Of a DNA stretch of 64,000 nucleotides, positions 36,135-49,345 are shown piece after piece (position 1 is the stretch's first letter; every line of letters begins with the position of its first letter). A program made the position numbers and the translations under genes. The notes beneath the pieces were generated by a model, which saw only the letters and a program-made list of their open reading frames with translations, did not search any database and was not told the DNA's origin. Source of the stretch: Mangifera indica. Lineage: Eukaryota > Streptophyta > Magnoliopsida > Sapindales > Anacardiaceae. The stretch spans positions 7,819,620-7,883,619 of the forward strand of contig NC_058154.1 in the NCBI RefSeq assembly GCF_011075055.1. Reading direction: 5' to 3'.

Positions 36135-37464
36135 AAAGACATATGGTAATGTTTTTACTAGAAAATTGTTAAAGGTATAATAGAAATCTAACTTTCTCTA
36201 GCACAATACGAGGGTCATTTCCCATTAACAAAGTTAAGTTTTGACAAGAAAACAATGATTTATGCAATCAGCTAGGTTGGAAAACTATTTTTAAGCTAAA
36301 CCTGAGAGGAAAAATGTAAGGTTGGATTTCATCCTATTCGAATTAAGTCTAGGATTAACTTGAACTCATATCGAATCCATAATATGCGTAGTTCAAACTT
36401 ATTCAAATTGATATATAATATCATCAAAATGATGAACAGTATCATTGACAGAATAAATAGTATTATTAGATAGACAAATGAACTAAATTGAAAAATTAAC
36501 TCAATATTGACTCATTTAAGTCAAACTGACTTGAAACAGGTTAATCCATAGAAAAATGTTGACCAATATACAGGGTATTGTGGGTGTGAATCAAACAAGT
36601 GAAATTCAATATTCTAAAGAGGAAAAAGTTTATTATTGTAAATAATAAATAATTATTTTGGATTAATGAAGTGTTATTGTTAGTTTATAAGAGCAAGCGC
36701 CATAAAAGACTTTTACCTTCTATCATCAGTACATTGAATTATGAATCTAGTGTAAAATGTGTTAATAAGATGACATAAATAGCAAATGCATAAATAATTT
36801 TAAGAGATAACTTCATATGCCTAAAGTTGAATTTGTTATCTTATTCTTCGCCAATGAGGAAATTCAAATAAACTCCATCACTAAAATAAAATTAACAAAA
36901 GTAAAATATTAACTAACCATTGAATATAATAAACACTTATAATGATAATTTTGATTCAAATTTAGAGTTTTTGATTTTAATAGAGAGCACATTTCTCGTT
37001 AGAAATAGGAAAAAAGGTGTGGACGAAAATAAAAAGATTCATACAATGAAAGACAGGCAGGAGACAGGGATACATGTGTCTCCCTCGTCTCGTCTTACCT
37101 TTATCTTTGTTTTTACTATTTTATATTAATATCTTTAATAAATTACTAATACATCTTTATAATTTTATATTATTTATGTTTTTATTATATATATTAAAAT
37201 AATTAATATATGTTATTTATGGTATTTAAAATAATTGATTAGTTTAACTTTAATTAGTTCTGTTATTTAAAATGTTTATAGTGTGTTGAAAATATGCAAG
37301 AAAAAATTTTTTTTCTATGGAAAGACAATAAAAAACCTTTGTTATGGATATTTAGTCTAATCTCTATTTCCAATCAGCGCTATCTAAAGTGTGTAAAAAA
37401 AAAAAAAAAAAACGAAAGGAAGAGTCGGGTGGAGTTCAATGTTAACTGGCTCAGGGGGGCCTGA

Positions 37465-37500
37465 GGGGTCAGGGGTCAGGGGTCAGGGGTCAGGGGTCAG
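37465..37500 (+). repeat. (GGGGTCA)5 tandem repeat, G-quadruplex-type
   Basis: Five exact heptamers in a row plus one G: five GGGG tracts separated by TCA loops, preceded by a GGGGGG run at about 37454. Confidence 0.95.
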
Positions 37501-38054
37501 TTCCCAGACCTCTTGGCCATTAGTGTGGCGAGACAGTAAGCGGGGCAGCCAATATAATTATTCTGGGGGATACTGCAGAATAACTGTTTACCCCTTAATT
37601 TGAGAAAAACCCATATTGCCCCCAAAGTTGGTCATTATTATTTATTCACAAAATTCTAGCTATACCTTATCTTTATTACAATAACAGTATTAGATATTTT
37701 AAAAATTTTAAAAATATAAAATTATGGAAAACAATAATTGATACAAAATTGAACAAATTATAAATATATTGAGAAATTAATGAATTTTAATCATGGGTGT
37801 AACTGGAATTTTGGCAGTCAAAGTTCAGAAAGGTGTTTTCGCAAGAAAAAGGGGAGAAATTGTCGTTTTGTAATAGAATGGAGACAAAATGTGGCTCATA
37901 ATATTATTTGATGTGATTTCTTGTTTGTTTTAGGTTTTTGTCGGGTATATCTGATCCTTCACGTGACTATTTATGTTGCCAAATATGCCATTTCTTCTTC
38001 TTGATTTTTAAGTCCATCAATCTATGTGTATAATTTTTGTAAGTTTATATATAA

Positions 38055-38318
38055 ATAATAATAATAATAATAATAATAATATATTATATAATTAAATATT
38101 ATTTTATTTTTAATTATATAATTATTTATATATAAAATTATAAAAAATTATATATATAATATTATTTTTTAAATTTTTTCTCTTTATTTTTTCTTAATAA
38201 TATCGAATAATTTTGAATTAAATATTAAATAATACTTCATTACATGTTAAAAGTGATATATCATTATTTATATATAAAATTATACATATAAATTTTTTTT
38301 ATCATAAAATATATAAAC

Positions 38319-38341
<23 letters not shown>
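38055..38341. repeat. AAT and TTA trinucleotide runs
   Basis: (AAT)n at about 38055-38081 and (TTA)n at about 38319-38341, separated by AT-rich DNA. Confidence 0.85.
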
Positions 38342-38349
<8 letters not shown>

Positions 38350-38659
38350 AGTTGAAAAATCTCCGTTAAGAATAATTTTCAAAATACTGATAGGCGATGT
38401 TGTGGGATAGAGAAAAGCCCAGAGATAATTAGCCCAAGTCCAGGTCACTGAAACTTACAAAGTAAATCAATATAATGAAAATTCTATCAACCTTTGATGT
38501 CTTTAAGCTTTAAATTTCAACTACAAATAGAAGCAGAAAACAGTATCAATTAGAATTTCAGCCCAACGCATATTTATAAACAATAATATTGGGCTTGGTC
38601 CACTCATGATGGATTGGCTCGACTTATGCCCAATATGATATTAATTTATAATATTCCAC

Positions 38660-40910
38660 ATGGTCATTGAAGGTGCATTTACATTATTGTCTATGGTAGT
38701 TGTGGGAAGTTAAGAGTAGTTACGACCTTAATTTAAAAGACCAAAAATTAGAATGGGGTATAATATGCTTGGAAGATATAATATGCTTGGAAGAGTAAAA
38801 ATTAGAGATATCTCTAAAGCGAAGGGAATGAGGTATTTCTAATGTTAAGACACTGTATATTTTTCTACATTTGGTGGGAGTCCACCATTATACCTTTATT
38901 AATTCTTTGAAGTAATTTTTCCACAGCTAACCATCCATCCAATCTCTTTTTCCACAACTAGCCAACTCAACATTTATTGATTTTACATGGATGAAAGACA
39001 CCACGTATATAACACTTCCTCTTAGATTTTTATCACTTACAGATTATATTAACTTTGCTAAAGAAAAATCCAAAGGGATAAAACTCAAAGTAGAAAAACC
39101 TAATTATTTAATGTTTTGTAAAGTGAGGTTTGATGTGCCTTAATTATCTTATTAAAAACCTTACTAAGAAAACTCAATAGGACAAAACTTAGTGAAAGGT
39201 TAAAAAAGTGCAGTACATATTTTGTCTAATATGTGACAAACTCCAAAAATTTGCTTCCCCTATTTATAGTGGGATTAAGTCTTTGCATACCAATGTTATA
39301 TACTAACTTTTCAAATGTTAATGTCGGTAGTGTCTTAGTGAATAAATCTGCAAGATTGTCACTAGATCATAGTTCCTTGACATCAAATTTGTGGCTCTGT
39401 TGGAGTTATGGGTGTAAAAGAACTTCGGTGAGATATACTTGGTTATATCTCCTTTAATGTATCCATCTCTAATTTGAATAATACATGTTGCATTGTCTTC
39501 ATATAATATGGAATGAGTGCCTATTGTGGAAGAAAGACTGCACATATTCTAGACTGCACATATTCTAGACCGTAACCATATGTATTCTTAACTGGCTTTA
39601 TGGAGACTATAATTTCTAAATGATTTGAAGATGCTACAACTAAAATTTGTTTGATAGAATGCTATGATATTTTTGTGTCATTATAAGTAAAAACATATCT
39701 CATTTGTGAGCTGACCTTATAAGGATAAGAAAGATAACCGGTATATGTATATTCAACTAAACTAAAATTTCTAGAGGATTTGACAGAGTAGAATAACCTC
39801 AATTTTTAGTTCCACATAGATCACAAAATATATGTTTGATTTCATTCTAGTAGCGATGAATAGGTGCAAAGCTAAATTAGGTCAATAAATTTACTGTGAA
39901 GGATATATCTGATCTAGTGCATTGAGCCAAATATAATAAGACTTCAATGACATTAATATATGGTAGTTCAGGACTGAGTATCGTTTCTTCTTTTTTAAGC
40001 AAAAATGAGTTCTTTTTTGGATCAAAAGACTGAACAACCATTGGAGTGTTCAAAGGATAACCTTTATCCATATTAAAGTGTTTTAACAATTTTTCAATAT
40101 ACACTGATTGATGGATAAATATTCAATTTGAATTGTGTTTGATCTACAGGCTAAGATAATATTTTGTTTTTCCAAAATCTTTCATTTTAAATTCCTTTTT
40201 TAGATATTCAACAATTTTTTAGAGCTCTTTAGGAGTCCTAATTAAATTTATGTCATTAACATAAATTATTACAATGACAAATCTTGATTCTGACTTTTAA
40301 TAAATACACATGGAGATATATGGTCATTCACATAGCTTTTTTTTTTTTTTCAAATATTCACTTAGGTGATTGCACCACATTCTTTGGATTGTTTTAATTC
40401 GTATAATAATCTTTGTAATTTAATTGAGTACACACCTCATAGATTGACCCTTTTTGCTTCAGACAATTTAAATCCTTTAAGAAGTTTTATATAAATTTCA
40501 GTATCCAAATTTTCATATAAATAAATAGTAACTATATCCATTAGACATATATCCAGTTATTCAAAGACTATTAAGTTGATCAACTATTTAAATGTAATTA
40601 TATTCACTACAGATACATATGTTTTATCAAAGTCAATACCTGGCCTTTGGAAAAAACCTTAGGCTACAAGTTTCGAAACTTTAGGTTAAAATATTATCTA
40701 TAGTCACAAAACTTCAATTCTAATGATATTTCAGACTTCAATTCCATCTTTTTCACAATTTATGTAAACTTCAAGTTGTAAATAAAATATAATTATTATT
40801 AAACAAATAAATATTTTAATGAAATTTGAGCCTTTGAGCCCATATATATATTTATATATTTTCTCATGGTTTTATATTTTATATTTTAATTTAATTTTGT
40901 AACCATTATG
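38660..40910 (-). mobile_element. Copia element B (minus strand), internally deleted
   Basis: From right to left: leader-like sequence (about 40910-40677) matching the leader of element A at about 47640-48000, then RT and RNase H pseudogene sequence, then a polypurine stretch AAGAGGAAG at 39015-39023, then the start of a 3' LTR, TGTTATATACGTGG, at 39014. No second LTR copy was found and the lower boundary near 38660 is a guess. Same family as element A in the RT/RNase H part. Confidence 0.65.
39318..40676 (-). pseudogene. Copia RT-RNase H pseudogene of element B
   Basis: Minus-strand blocks: GFFQRPGIDFDKTY (about 40650), RLLYELKQSKEC, IYVNDINLI (a YVDD box with Asp to Asn, about 40255), a run through YIEKLLKHFNMDKGYPLNTP (40100), YLAQCTRSDISFTVN (about 39895), and the RNase H part ILYEDNATCIIQIRDGYIKG (39500) with PKFFYTHN. 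Several stops. At 40676 the frame leaves RT sequence where element A continues through the N-terminal RT and integrase. Confidence 0.8.
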
Positions 40911-41960
40911 ATAATTTCAAATGCTAACTCCTAAAATAATTTCAAGGTTTTCAAATCTTTCTAAAAATTCTAACAATCCCTCGCAAAGGTTTGAAACTCT
41001 TTGATTATTAATGTTATAAAATATTATTAATATTCTTACGGTCCTTTTATTGAGCAATTGGTGCAAGAGCCTTTCAAGCTTGAATCTATACATAACATCC
41101 ATTTAAGGTACATGAATGAACTATTTCTTGAATTTTATTCCTTGACCAACTTTCAAGCTACCACACACATTATTGACAAGACTAGGTTTTTGTTGGGTTA
41201 ACCTGTGAATAAACTTGTGTTATATCTTGATTCTAATAAGAGTTTGTAAAGAATAGTCGAAATCTCATAGTTGCGACTTCACAAAAAATCTTAATTTGGT
41301 GAGTTCTCCAAGGGTATATGTGATTTATACCTCATAAAAATATTTTTATGTTGAACTCATTCAAGACAAAATGTTTTTTTCTTTACATCACATAACAAAC
41401 ACTTTTGCCATAGGGATGAGCAAACAAATCCTTCTTGGATATGTCTATATTAGCAACAATGCTTAATGAGTCTCACAATATACATTGTTTCTACCCATTG
41501 AACTTTCTTTGTGGGATCTCTAATCACATAAATCAGGTTACTTCCCTGAGTGACTCCCTCATGGGTTTAGACTCATTCATCCTGATGATTGAAAGATAAA
41601 TTTCCTCAAAAGTCCTTTAGTTAATCAATGAACAATATTCAATTCAGACTTCATAAACTTTGGAGTCATTACATCATTAGTTAAAACAATTTTCATTCAC
41701 TTGAATATGTTTGTTCATTTACTTGTTGGTATGAGAATGTTATACTAAATCTATATCTACCTTATAATCATATTGTATATGCATGTTAGTTTAATGTTTA
41801 TCCACTAAAGGCATCTCCATAAAAAGACTCATAACCTACTCGACTTATTTACAAGTAGTATCCTAAGCTATAAGTTCAAATCTCATGGTACTCATCAGGA
41901 TAGTCATTTGTTTCTCAGATCCCAAAGATGTTGCTTCTCCTTCTAACATAAATACATATC
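40911..41960 (-). mobile_element. Copia element C, 3' portion (split by element A)
   Basis: On the minus strand this continues the RNase H end of element C, seen at 48609-49345, across the insertion of element A: the ATATC at 41956-41960 is the second copy of A's target-site duplication. The sequence is non-coding and resembles 3' untranslated/LTR sequence. I could not find its LTR ends, and the boundary with element B near 40910 is uncertain. Confidence 0.5.
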
Positions 41961-42357
41961 TATGATAAATGTAATTAATAATAATGATAACTGGAAATAG
42001 AGGAAGAGAATTAAAGAGACAGAAATTGAAGTAAAAGGAAGGAGGATTAAAGAAACAGAAACGAAAATCCGGAAAAGTTATTGGAAAAGTGATAATGCTT
42101 TAATTGAAGGAGAGAATTTTATGAGAATTTTATCCAAAATATAAGTGATGGAGAGGGTTTATATAACACTTTTATGCCACCATTATAGCCCAAAAAATTG
42201 ACAAACTTCCAATTACCTTAAATGTATTCACACAACACGTTAATTGATTTTGTTTCTAATGGAATGAATTTATGCCTAATAAATCAACATATTTAATCAC
42301 AAGCCTCCTATCACTTATTGCTTTCACATTTGGTGGAAAACCATTTTATATGTAACA
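41961..42357 (-). repeat. 3' LTR of Copia element A
   Basis: Collinear with 48212-48608, including AAATGTAATTAATAATAATG and CATTTGGTGGAAA. The inner terminal G of the TG/CA end is mutated here (TATGATAAAT against TGTGATAAAT). Confidence 0.9.
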
Positions 42358-42559
42358 CTTCCCCTTAGATTTCTGTCACTTACCAATAATTACATTAATC
42401 TTGATAAGGAAAAACCTAATAGGATAAAAACCAAAACAGATGAATGCAATTTTTAATGTTCTGTAGAGTGGTGTTAGACGTGCTTAAATTGCCTCATTAA
42501 AAACCTTATTAGGAAAACATAGTAAAGGAAAAAAAAGTATAATACATATTTTGTCTAAT

Positions 42560-44110
42560 ATGTGACAAACTTAAAAAATCTACTCCCCCTGATGAATACT
42601 CCATTTGATGAATGCTCCCATTCTTTGTAATAGGATTAATTTAGTTGCTTGTTGAGCCACTGCATACCAATATTATACACTAACTTTTCAAATGTTGATG
42701 TTAGTAATGTCTTGATAAACAAATCTGTAAGATTCTCACTAGATTGTATTTGTTTGACATCAATCTTTTGACTTTGCTAAAGCTCATGAGTGTAAAAGAA
42801 CTTCGACAAGATATATTTGGTTCTATCTCTTTTAATGTATCTACCTCTAATTTGGGTAATACATGCAACATTATCTTTATATAATATGAAAGAAATGTTT
42901 ATTGCAGAAGGAAGACTGCATGCATTATAGATATGATGGATGACAGACCATGATCATATGCATGCTCGACTGACTTTATAGAGAGTTAGAATCTCTAAAT
43001 GATTTAAGAACATTGCAACCAAAGTCTATTTGGAGTGCTAGGATATCGTTGTGTCATTATAAGTAAAAACATATCTCATTTGTGAACAAGCCTTATGAGG
43101 TTTAGAAAGATAATCAGCATCTGCATATCTAACAAAACTAAGATTTTTAGGAGATTTAACAAAATAGAATAATTCCAAATCTCTAGTCCCACATAGTTAA
43201 TGAAGTATATGTTTGATTATATTCCAGTAGCGATGAATTGATAGCTAAATTAGGCCAATAAATTGACTGTGAATAATATATCTGATCTAATACATTGGAC
43301 TAAATATAATAGAGCTCCAATGACATTAAGATACGGTATTTCAAGACTAAGTATTTTTTCATCTTTTTCTTTAGGACAAAATGGGTCATTTTTTGGATTG
43401 AGAGACCAAACAACCATTGAGGTGCTAAAAGGATAAACCTTATCTATATTAAAGCATTTTAATAATTTTTCAGTATGTGCTAATTGATGGATAAGTATTC
43501 CATTTGAATTGTACTCGATGTACACATTAAAACAATATTTTATTTTTCCCAAATCCTTTATCTTAGATTGCTTTTTTAGATATTCAACAGTTTTTGAGAG
43601 TTTTTTAGGAGTCCCGATTGAATTCATGTTATTAATATAAATTGCTATAATAGCAAATTCCAATTCTGGTATTTTGATAAAGACATATGGGCATATAGTG
43701 TCATTTACATAACTATTTTTTTTTCAAATATTCACTAAGACGATTGTATTACATTTTTTCAGATTGTTTTAATCTATACAATGATCTTTATAATTTAATT
43801 GAGTACATATCTCTTAAATTGACCTTTTTGCTTCAAACAATTTAAATCCTTTAAAGAGTTTCATATAAATTTCAGTATCCAAATTTTTATATAAATAAGC
43901 AGTAACTACGTTCATTAGACATATATCTAGTTCTTTAGAGACTGTTAGGCTGATTAAATATTTTAATGTGATTATATCCATGACAAGTGTATATGTTTAA
44001 TCACAATCTGTATATGGCCTTTGGGAAAAATCTTGGGCTACAAGCCTTACTTTATATTTAGCAATCTCATTTTTCTTATTTTTCTTTCTTACAAATACCC
44101 ATTTATATCT
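42560..44110 (-). pseudogene. RT-RNase H pseudogene of Copia element A
   Basis: Minus-strand blocks: DFSQRP near 44020, IYINNMNSIGTPKKLSKTV (about 43640, with YVDD changed), KIKDLGKIKYCFNVYI, EKLLKCFNIDKVYPFSTSM (about 43450), IPYLNVIGALLYLVQCIRSD (about 43320) and an RNase H remnant (about 42790-43060). Equivalent to 39050-40670 in element B. Confidence 0.82.
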
Positions 44111-44879
44111 AACGGGTTGTACGTCCTTAGGTGTTGGAACTTGACGTTTTGCTAGAGAAGCTAATTTTGTTCGAATTGCTTCATCCTATTTAGGCCAATT
44201 ATGTCTTTGTTTGCACTCAACCACAATATAGATTCAACATCATCTTTATTCATAATTTCAGTAGCTACTATAAATGAGAATATATCATTAATGTTAATCG
44301 TTTCATGGTTTCACATCTCTCGTATATAAGTATAATTTAAAGATATTTTAGTATTCTCATTTTTTTATTTTTTAAGATTTTTTACCTTTTCAGAATTTTG
44401 TACCACTTTAGGGGCTTGAGTTTTTTCAGAGACTATAACCTCTTCTGGAGAAAAGTTAGAGAGTGTGAATTTTTTATTCATTTTAGGATTATCTTGATTG
44501 ATTATTTACATTTCTTTTTTGAGGAACAGTGTCATTCGATCCAATAGATTAATGGATTATTCAATAGCCACATTAATTCTTATTGGTGCATTAGTAGCTG
44601 ATACATGTGATCTTATTAATTTTGCCATACCTACAAATGTATCAAATATTTGGTTGGCAATAATTTGTAAATATACTATCATCTGCACTTTAGTTTCATT
44701 TTAGGATGTGCGAGAATTTAGATAAGACATGATAAATGCGTACCAAGTAAGTTCGTGCCTAACTTTAAGAGGTGTTTTCTTTTTCCCTTAAAGGTAAGAA
44801 TGTTGTCTAATCAAAGTGACTATTTGAAAATCATGTAATAGAAAGATCACCAGTTAATGATTCTAGATATCTGATAATA

Positions 44880-47640
44880 AATGGTGAATTATATCTAACA
44901 TAAATTCTCAAATGATATTAGGGTCCCATTTTTGTGCATTGAAAAGACGCAATAGGAATATATACTATACAACCAAATATTCTCAAGTGAGATATACTAG
45001 GTTAGAACAAGAACCAATTGTAAGGGCAAATACTGATGATAAGAGAAAAGTTATAAGCGAATTAACCATGCAGCATGTAATGTAACATGTCCCCACATAG
45101 AAATTGATAATTGAGTTCTTAGTAATGAAGTTCGTGCAATTATCTGAAATTGTTTGATAAGACACTTAACTAATCCATTTTGAGTATGGACATATGAGAT
45201 TGGATGTTCAACTTCAATTTCTGTAGACATGCAATAATCATCAAATGTCTTGGATGTAAATTCATCAACATAATCTAGTTGTATTGACTTGATCGAATAA
45301 TCTACAAAATATGTCTTTAATTTGATAATTTGTGTTAACAGTTTAGTAAATACAATATTTCGAATTAACAATAAACAAACATGAGACTATCGTGTAGATG
45401 CATCAATTAGGACCATAAAATAACAAAATAACCTACTTGGTGGATGAATGGGCCTACATACATCCCTTTGAATCCTTTGTAGGAATAATAAAGATTCAAC
45501 TCCAATTTTAAAAGGAGATAGTCTGATTATCAATTTGCCTTATGTAGAAATGGTACAAAATTTTTTACTAGACAATAAAATCTTATAATTCTTTAATACA
45601 AGTTTGTGTAAATTTTCAACAATTCTATGTATCATTGTAGATCCTAGGTGACCTAGACTATTATGTCAAAACATAAAAACTTTTTAATAAGAGAACTTCT
45701 AGTTTGATATTGTGTAGATTTCAACTCCTTTTATGATTGTATAATACAATCCAGATAATAAAACAGACAATTTTTCTAGTATAAGCTTTCTTTCAGAGGT
45801 ATTACTGTTAGACAGATAAATTTTGTATTATTTTCACTTATGGTTTCAATATAATAACCATTATTTCTTATATATTTAAAACTAAGTAGATTTTTTTTCT
45901 GGATTTACTTGAATATAATGCATCGTTGATGCTTAATTTGATCATATTTTTTAGCAACATTATGACTCTTTTGGAGTCTTCAATTAAATTTATGATTCTT
46001 TAATACATGTTTATGTAAATTTTCAACAATTCTACGTATCATTGTAGATCCTAGGTGATCTAGACTATTATATCAAAGCATAAAAACTTTTTAATAAGAG
46101 AACTTCTAGTTCGACACTGTGTAGATTTCAATTCCCTTTATGATTGTATAATACAATCTAGATAATAAAATAGACAATTTTTCTAGTATAAACTTTCTTT
46201 CAGAGGTATTACTAGTTATACAGATAAATTCTGTATTATTTTCACGCATGGTTTCAATATAATAATCATTATTTCTTATATATTTAAAACTAAGTAGATT
46301 TTTTTTTATGGATTTACTTGAATATAATGCATCGTTGATGCTTAATTTGGTCATATTTTTTAGCAAAATTATGGCTCTTTTGGAGTCTTCAATTAAATTT
46401 ATTAATCCTGATATAGTATTTACTTTAGCCTCAATTAGTGATAAGGTTAAGAAAAATTTATTTTCTTTATTATTGTGTGTGTTGTTGCATCATCCACCAG
46501 ATACATTTTTCTATCACTAGCTTTTGAAGTTAATGCTTCAATTTTGAAATCCATTTTCTTTCATTTTAAAATTGACATTAGTTATTACAAAATTTGAAAG
46601 GAAGAAATACATAGTACTAATTACAGAACATAATATACACAATTTCTTAATCTTAAAGAAATTCTAAAATATCAAAGTTCTTTAGATCAACAAGATCTGG
46701 ATTATCAACACAATTTGATTCGATATTCTTGTCTATATTTTTGATAAATGTTTGATATAAATCCACCAGATGTATAGGCATACGACAGGTATGCAACCAG
46801 TGGCCTTTGAAACCATATCTATAACATTTACTTTCAGGATTTTGTGGTTTACTCTGGATCATCTTTCCTCTGTCTTGTTTTACTTTATCTCTGGTCTACT
46901 TATGGTGGAAAGATTTTTTATTATGACCACCTTTGGATTGAAACTTATTTCATTTAGGACCTTGTCTGTGCCTACGATAACTACTATTGGTTGTTGCATT
47001 CACTTAAGGAAATAACACAGTACTGGTGAGGCGTGTCTGATGGTTCTCAATAACAATTCATTGTTTTGCTCAACCGTTAACAAGCAAAATGTTAATTCAG
47101 AATATTTTTTAAAATTTCTTTCCCTATATTGCTGTTGTAAGAACATATTTGAGGGATGAAATGTGGAGAAAATTTTCTCTAACATATTTTCTTCGGTTAT
47201 TTTTTTCTCACATAATCTCATTTGGGAAACTATTCTGAACATGATAGAGTTATATTCACTTACAGACTTAAAATTTTGTAAGCGTAAATGAGTTCATTCA
47301 TATTGGGCTATTGACAATGTTATTGATATATGATGATCGAATCTTTCTTTTAGGTTTCTCCATAACTTTAGTGAATCCATAATATCCATGTACTCTACTC
47401 GTAACCCTTCGTGAATGTGATGACGAAGGAAAATAATAGCCTTGGATTTATCTTGTTGGATGCATTATTTTCTTCTTTATTGTTTCTCCAAGGCTCATAG
47501 ATTCTAAATAGAGAACTATGTCTAGGGCTCATTCGGTCTAATTTTCTCTATCTAATCAAAGGGCTACATATTGAAGTTTTATGAGGTTTTTTATTTTGAC
47601 CAACTGCAGGTTGATGAAAGTAATAAAAATTAGTGATATG
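44880..47640 (-). pseudogene. gag-protease-integrase pseudogene of Copia element A
   Basis: Gag: LCEKKITEENMLEKIFSTFH and LQQQYRERNFKKYSELTFCL (47000-47220). The zinc knuckle CYRYGFKGHWLHTC (about 46790-46835) has its second Cys replaced by Tyr. GAG-pre region: INDALYSSKSIKKNLLSFKY (about 46330), present twice because of a tandem duplication. Integrase core: DEFTSKTFDDYC, EVEHPISYVHTQNGLVKCLI and HAAWLIRL (45051-45290). Several stops and frameshifts. Confidence 0.82.
45588..46404. repeat. 406-bp direct tandem duplication inside Copia element A
   Basis: Unit 1 is about 45588-45993 and unit 2 about 45994-46404. Both start ATTCTTTAATACA(A/T)GTTT and end near GGAGTCTTCAATTAAATTTAT. A few substitutions separate them, so the duplication is not very recent. 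Confidence 0.88.
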
Positions 47641-48211
47641 ATTAAGAAAAATTATGATAGAACTTCAAGTTCATATTTATCTCATATTCACAAAACTTCT
47701 GATTTTATGATTAATATTCATAATCTTATAATATGTAAAACTTAAATAATATTTCAGACTTCAATTTAATTCTTTTTATCACCTATGAAAACTTTAGGTT
47801 GCAAATGAGATATAGTTATAATAAATATTTTAATGAAACTTTGGACTTTAGTCCCGTATATATATTCTCATAATTTTATAAACTTCAGGTTACAAATTGG
47901 ATATCATTATTATAATATAAATGGATATTCCAATGATATTTAGGAGTTTATATTCATATTTATGATTTTGTAACTTCATGTTACAAATGATATTCAGGAC
48001 TTCGGGTCCAGATTCATGATTTTGCAAACTTTAGATATAAATGAAAAATTAAATAAAAGAATAACATAAATTAAAACATCTATAGTTTGTATTTTGTAAA
48101 TATGACAATATCATAACTAAAATATCCGTATTTGCAATTATAAACAAAACAACAACATAATTGAAAGATAATTAATATTAAAATATACTTGAGTTGATTG
48201 TACTGATCATG

Positions 48212-48608
48212 TGTGATAAATGTAATTAATAATAATGATAATTGCAAATAGAAGAAGAGAATTAAAGATATAGAAACCAAAATAAAAGGAAGGAGGATTA
48301 AAGAAACAAAAACAAAAATCTGGAAAAGTAATTAGAAGAATGATAATGGTTTAATTGAACGAGAGAATGTTATGAGAATAATATCCAAAATACAAATAAC
48401 GGAGGGGGTTTGTATAACATTTTTACGCCACCATTATAGCCCAAAAAAATGACCAACTCCCAATTACCTTAAATGTGTTCACACAACACATTAATTGATT
48501 TTGTTTCTAATGAAATAAATTTGTGTCTAATAAATCAACACATTTAATCACAAACGTCCCATTATCTATTACTTTCACATTTGGTGGAAAGTCATCTCAT
48601 ATGTAACA
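48212..48608 (-). repeat. 5' LTR of Copia element A
   Basis: Starts (minus strand) TGTTACATATGAGATG at 48608 and ends ...TTTATCACA at 48212; matches 41961-42357 over its length. Confidence 0.9.
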
Positions 48609-49345
48609 ATATCCACTAGTTGATAAAATTTATTTTTATCAAGAGGCTTGATAAAAATGTCAACAAGTTGATGATTTGTATTAACAATTCATAGATAACA
48701 TCATTTTTGCTAACGTGATCACATAGGAAATGATGTCGAATATCTATATGTTTTGTCCAAAAGTGAAGCACAAGAGTCTTCGACAATTGAATTTAACTAG
48801 TATTATCATAATAAATTGGAATGTTATTCATTTTTAAAAACCTTAGTCTTCAAGTTCTTATTTTATTTATAAAAATTGTGCATAATAATTAAATATAAAA
48901 ATATATTCAACTTTTATAGTAGATATTGTGATTAAGTTTTGTTTATTCAAAAACCATAATACTAACTTATTTCCTAGAAATTGATATGTACCATTAGTGT
49001 GTTTTATTATTAATAATACATTTATGAGACTAAGAGATGAACCTTCAAGATACCATAAACCTATGGTTGAAGTTTAAAATTCTTTTTACTGCATTTAGAT
49101 GTGATTCATTTGGATTTGATGGAAAACATGAATAAATACAAACACTAAACATAATGTTCGGTCTATATTTTCTCAAATACAATGATGCTTCTATCATGCT
49201 TAGTATATACTCTTTTAGCTCTCTCATTTACATTTAATTTTAGTGAAATGCCTATTACAGTAGGTTGTGCCTTTGTCTCATGCATTTTGAATCATTTAAG
49301 AAGATAATCAACGTACTTGGATTGACTTAGAGTGATTTTTTTTTT
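48609..49345 (-). mobile_element. Copia element C, RT/RNase H end fragment
   Basis: Minus-strand blocks: SQSKYVDYLLKWFKMHETKA (about 49310), then a 49045-49227 segment with NIMFSVCIY and PNESHLNAVKRILNF, RYSTSFPM near 48740 (family RHHFLRDHV) and NHQLVDIFIKPLDKNKFYQL ending at VDI (about 48615). A different Copia lineage from element A (SIRE-like by these words). It is cut at 48609 by element A and ends at about 49345 in an A/T run. Confidence 0.75.

Larger units (their letters stand above)
36135..38600. other. Intergenic, simple repeats only
   Basis: No gene or transposon end recognised. It contains an A run at about 37397-37412, the (GGGGTCA)5 repeat, and ATT-type trinucleotide repeats. 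A short G+C-rich island lies at about 37420-37560. Confidence 0.45.
41961..48608 (-). mobile_element. Copia LTR retrotransposon A (minus strand), full length
   Basis: Two ~397-bp LTRs (5' LTR 48212-48608, 3' LTR 41961-42357) begin TGTTACATAT on the minus strand. The flanking 5-bp duplication ATATC (41956-41960 and 48609-48613) is perfect. The order on the minus strand is gag, zinc knuckle, GAG-pre/protease region, integrase, RT, RNase H, typical for Copia. A polypurine AAGGGGAAG precedes the 3' LTR at about 42358-42366. The primer site after the 5' LTR is degenerate (TGATCAGTAC). The body has stops throughout and a 406-bp tandem duplication. Confidence 0.9.

Noticed and set aside
38055..38341. 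AAT and TTA runs as inverted repeats of a transposon
   Set aside because: The flanking AAGTTTATATAT words are in the wrong relative order to pair as terminal inverted repeats; simple microsatellites explain them.
41868..41890. GTTCAAATC-like word as a tRNA T-loop
   Set aside because: No A-box, acceptor stem or anticodon arm could be placed around it; no tRNA gene was found in the window.
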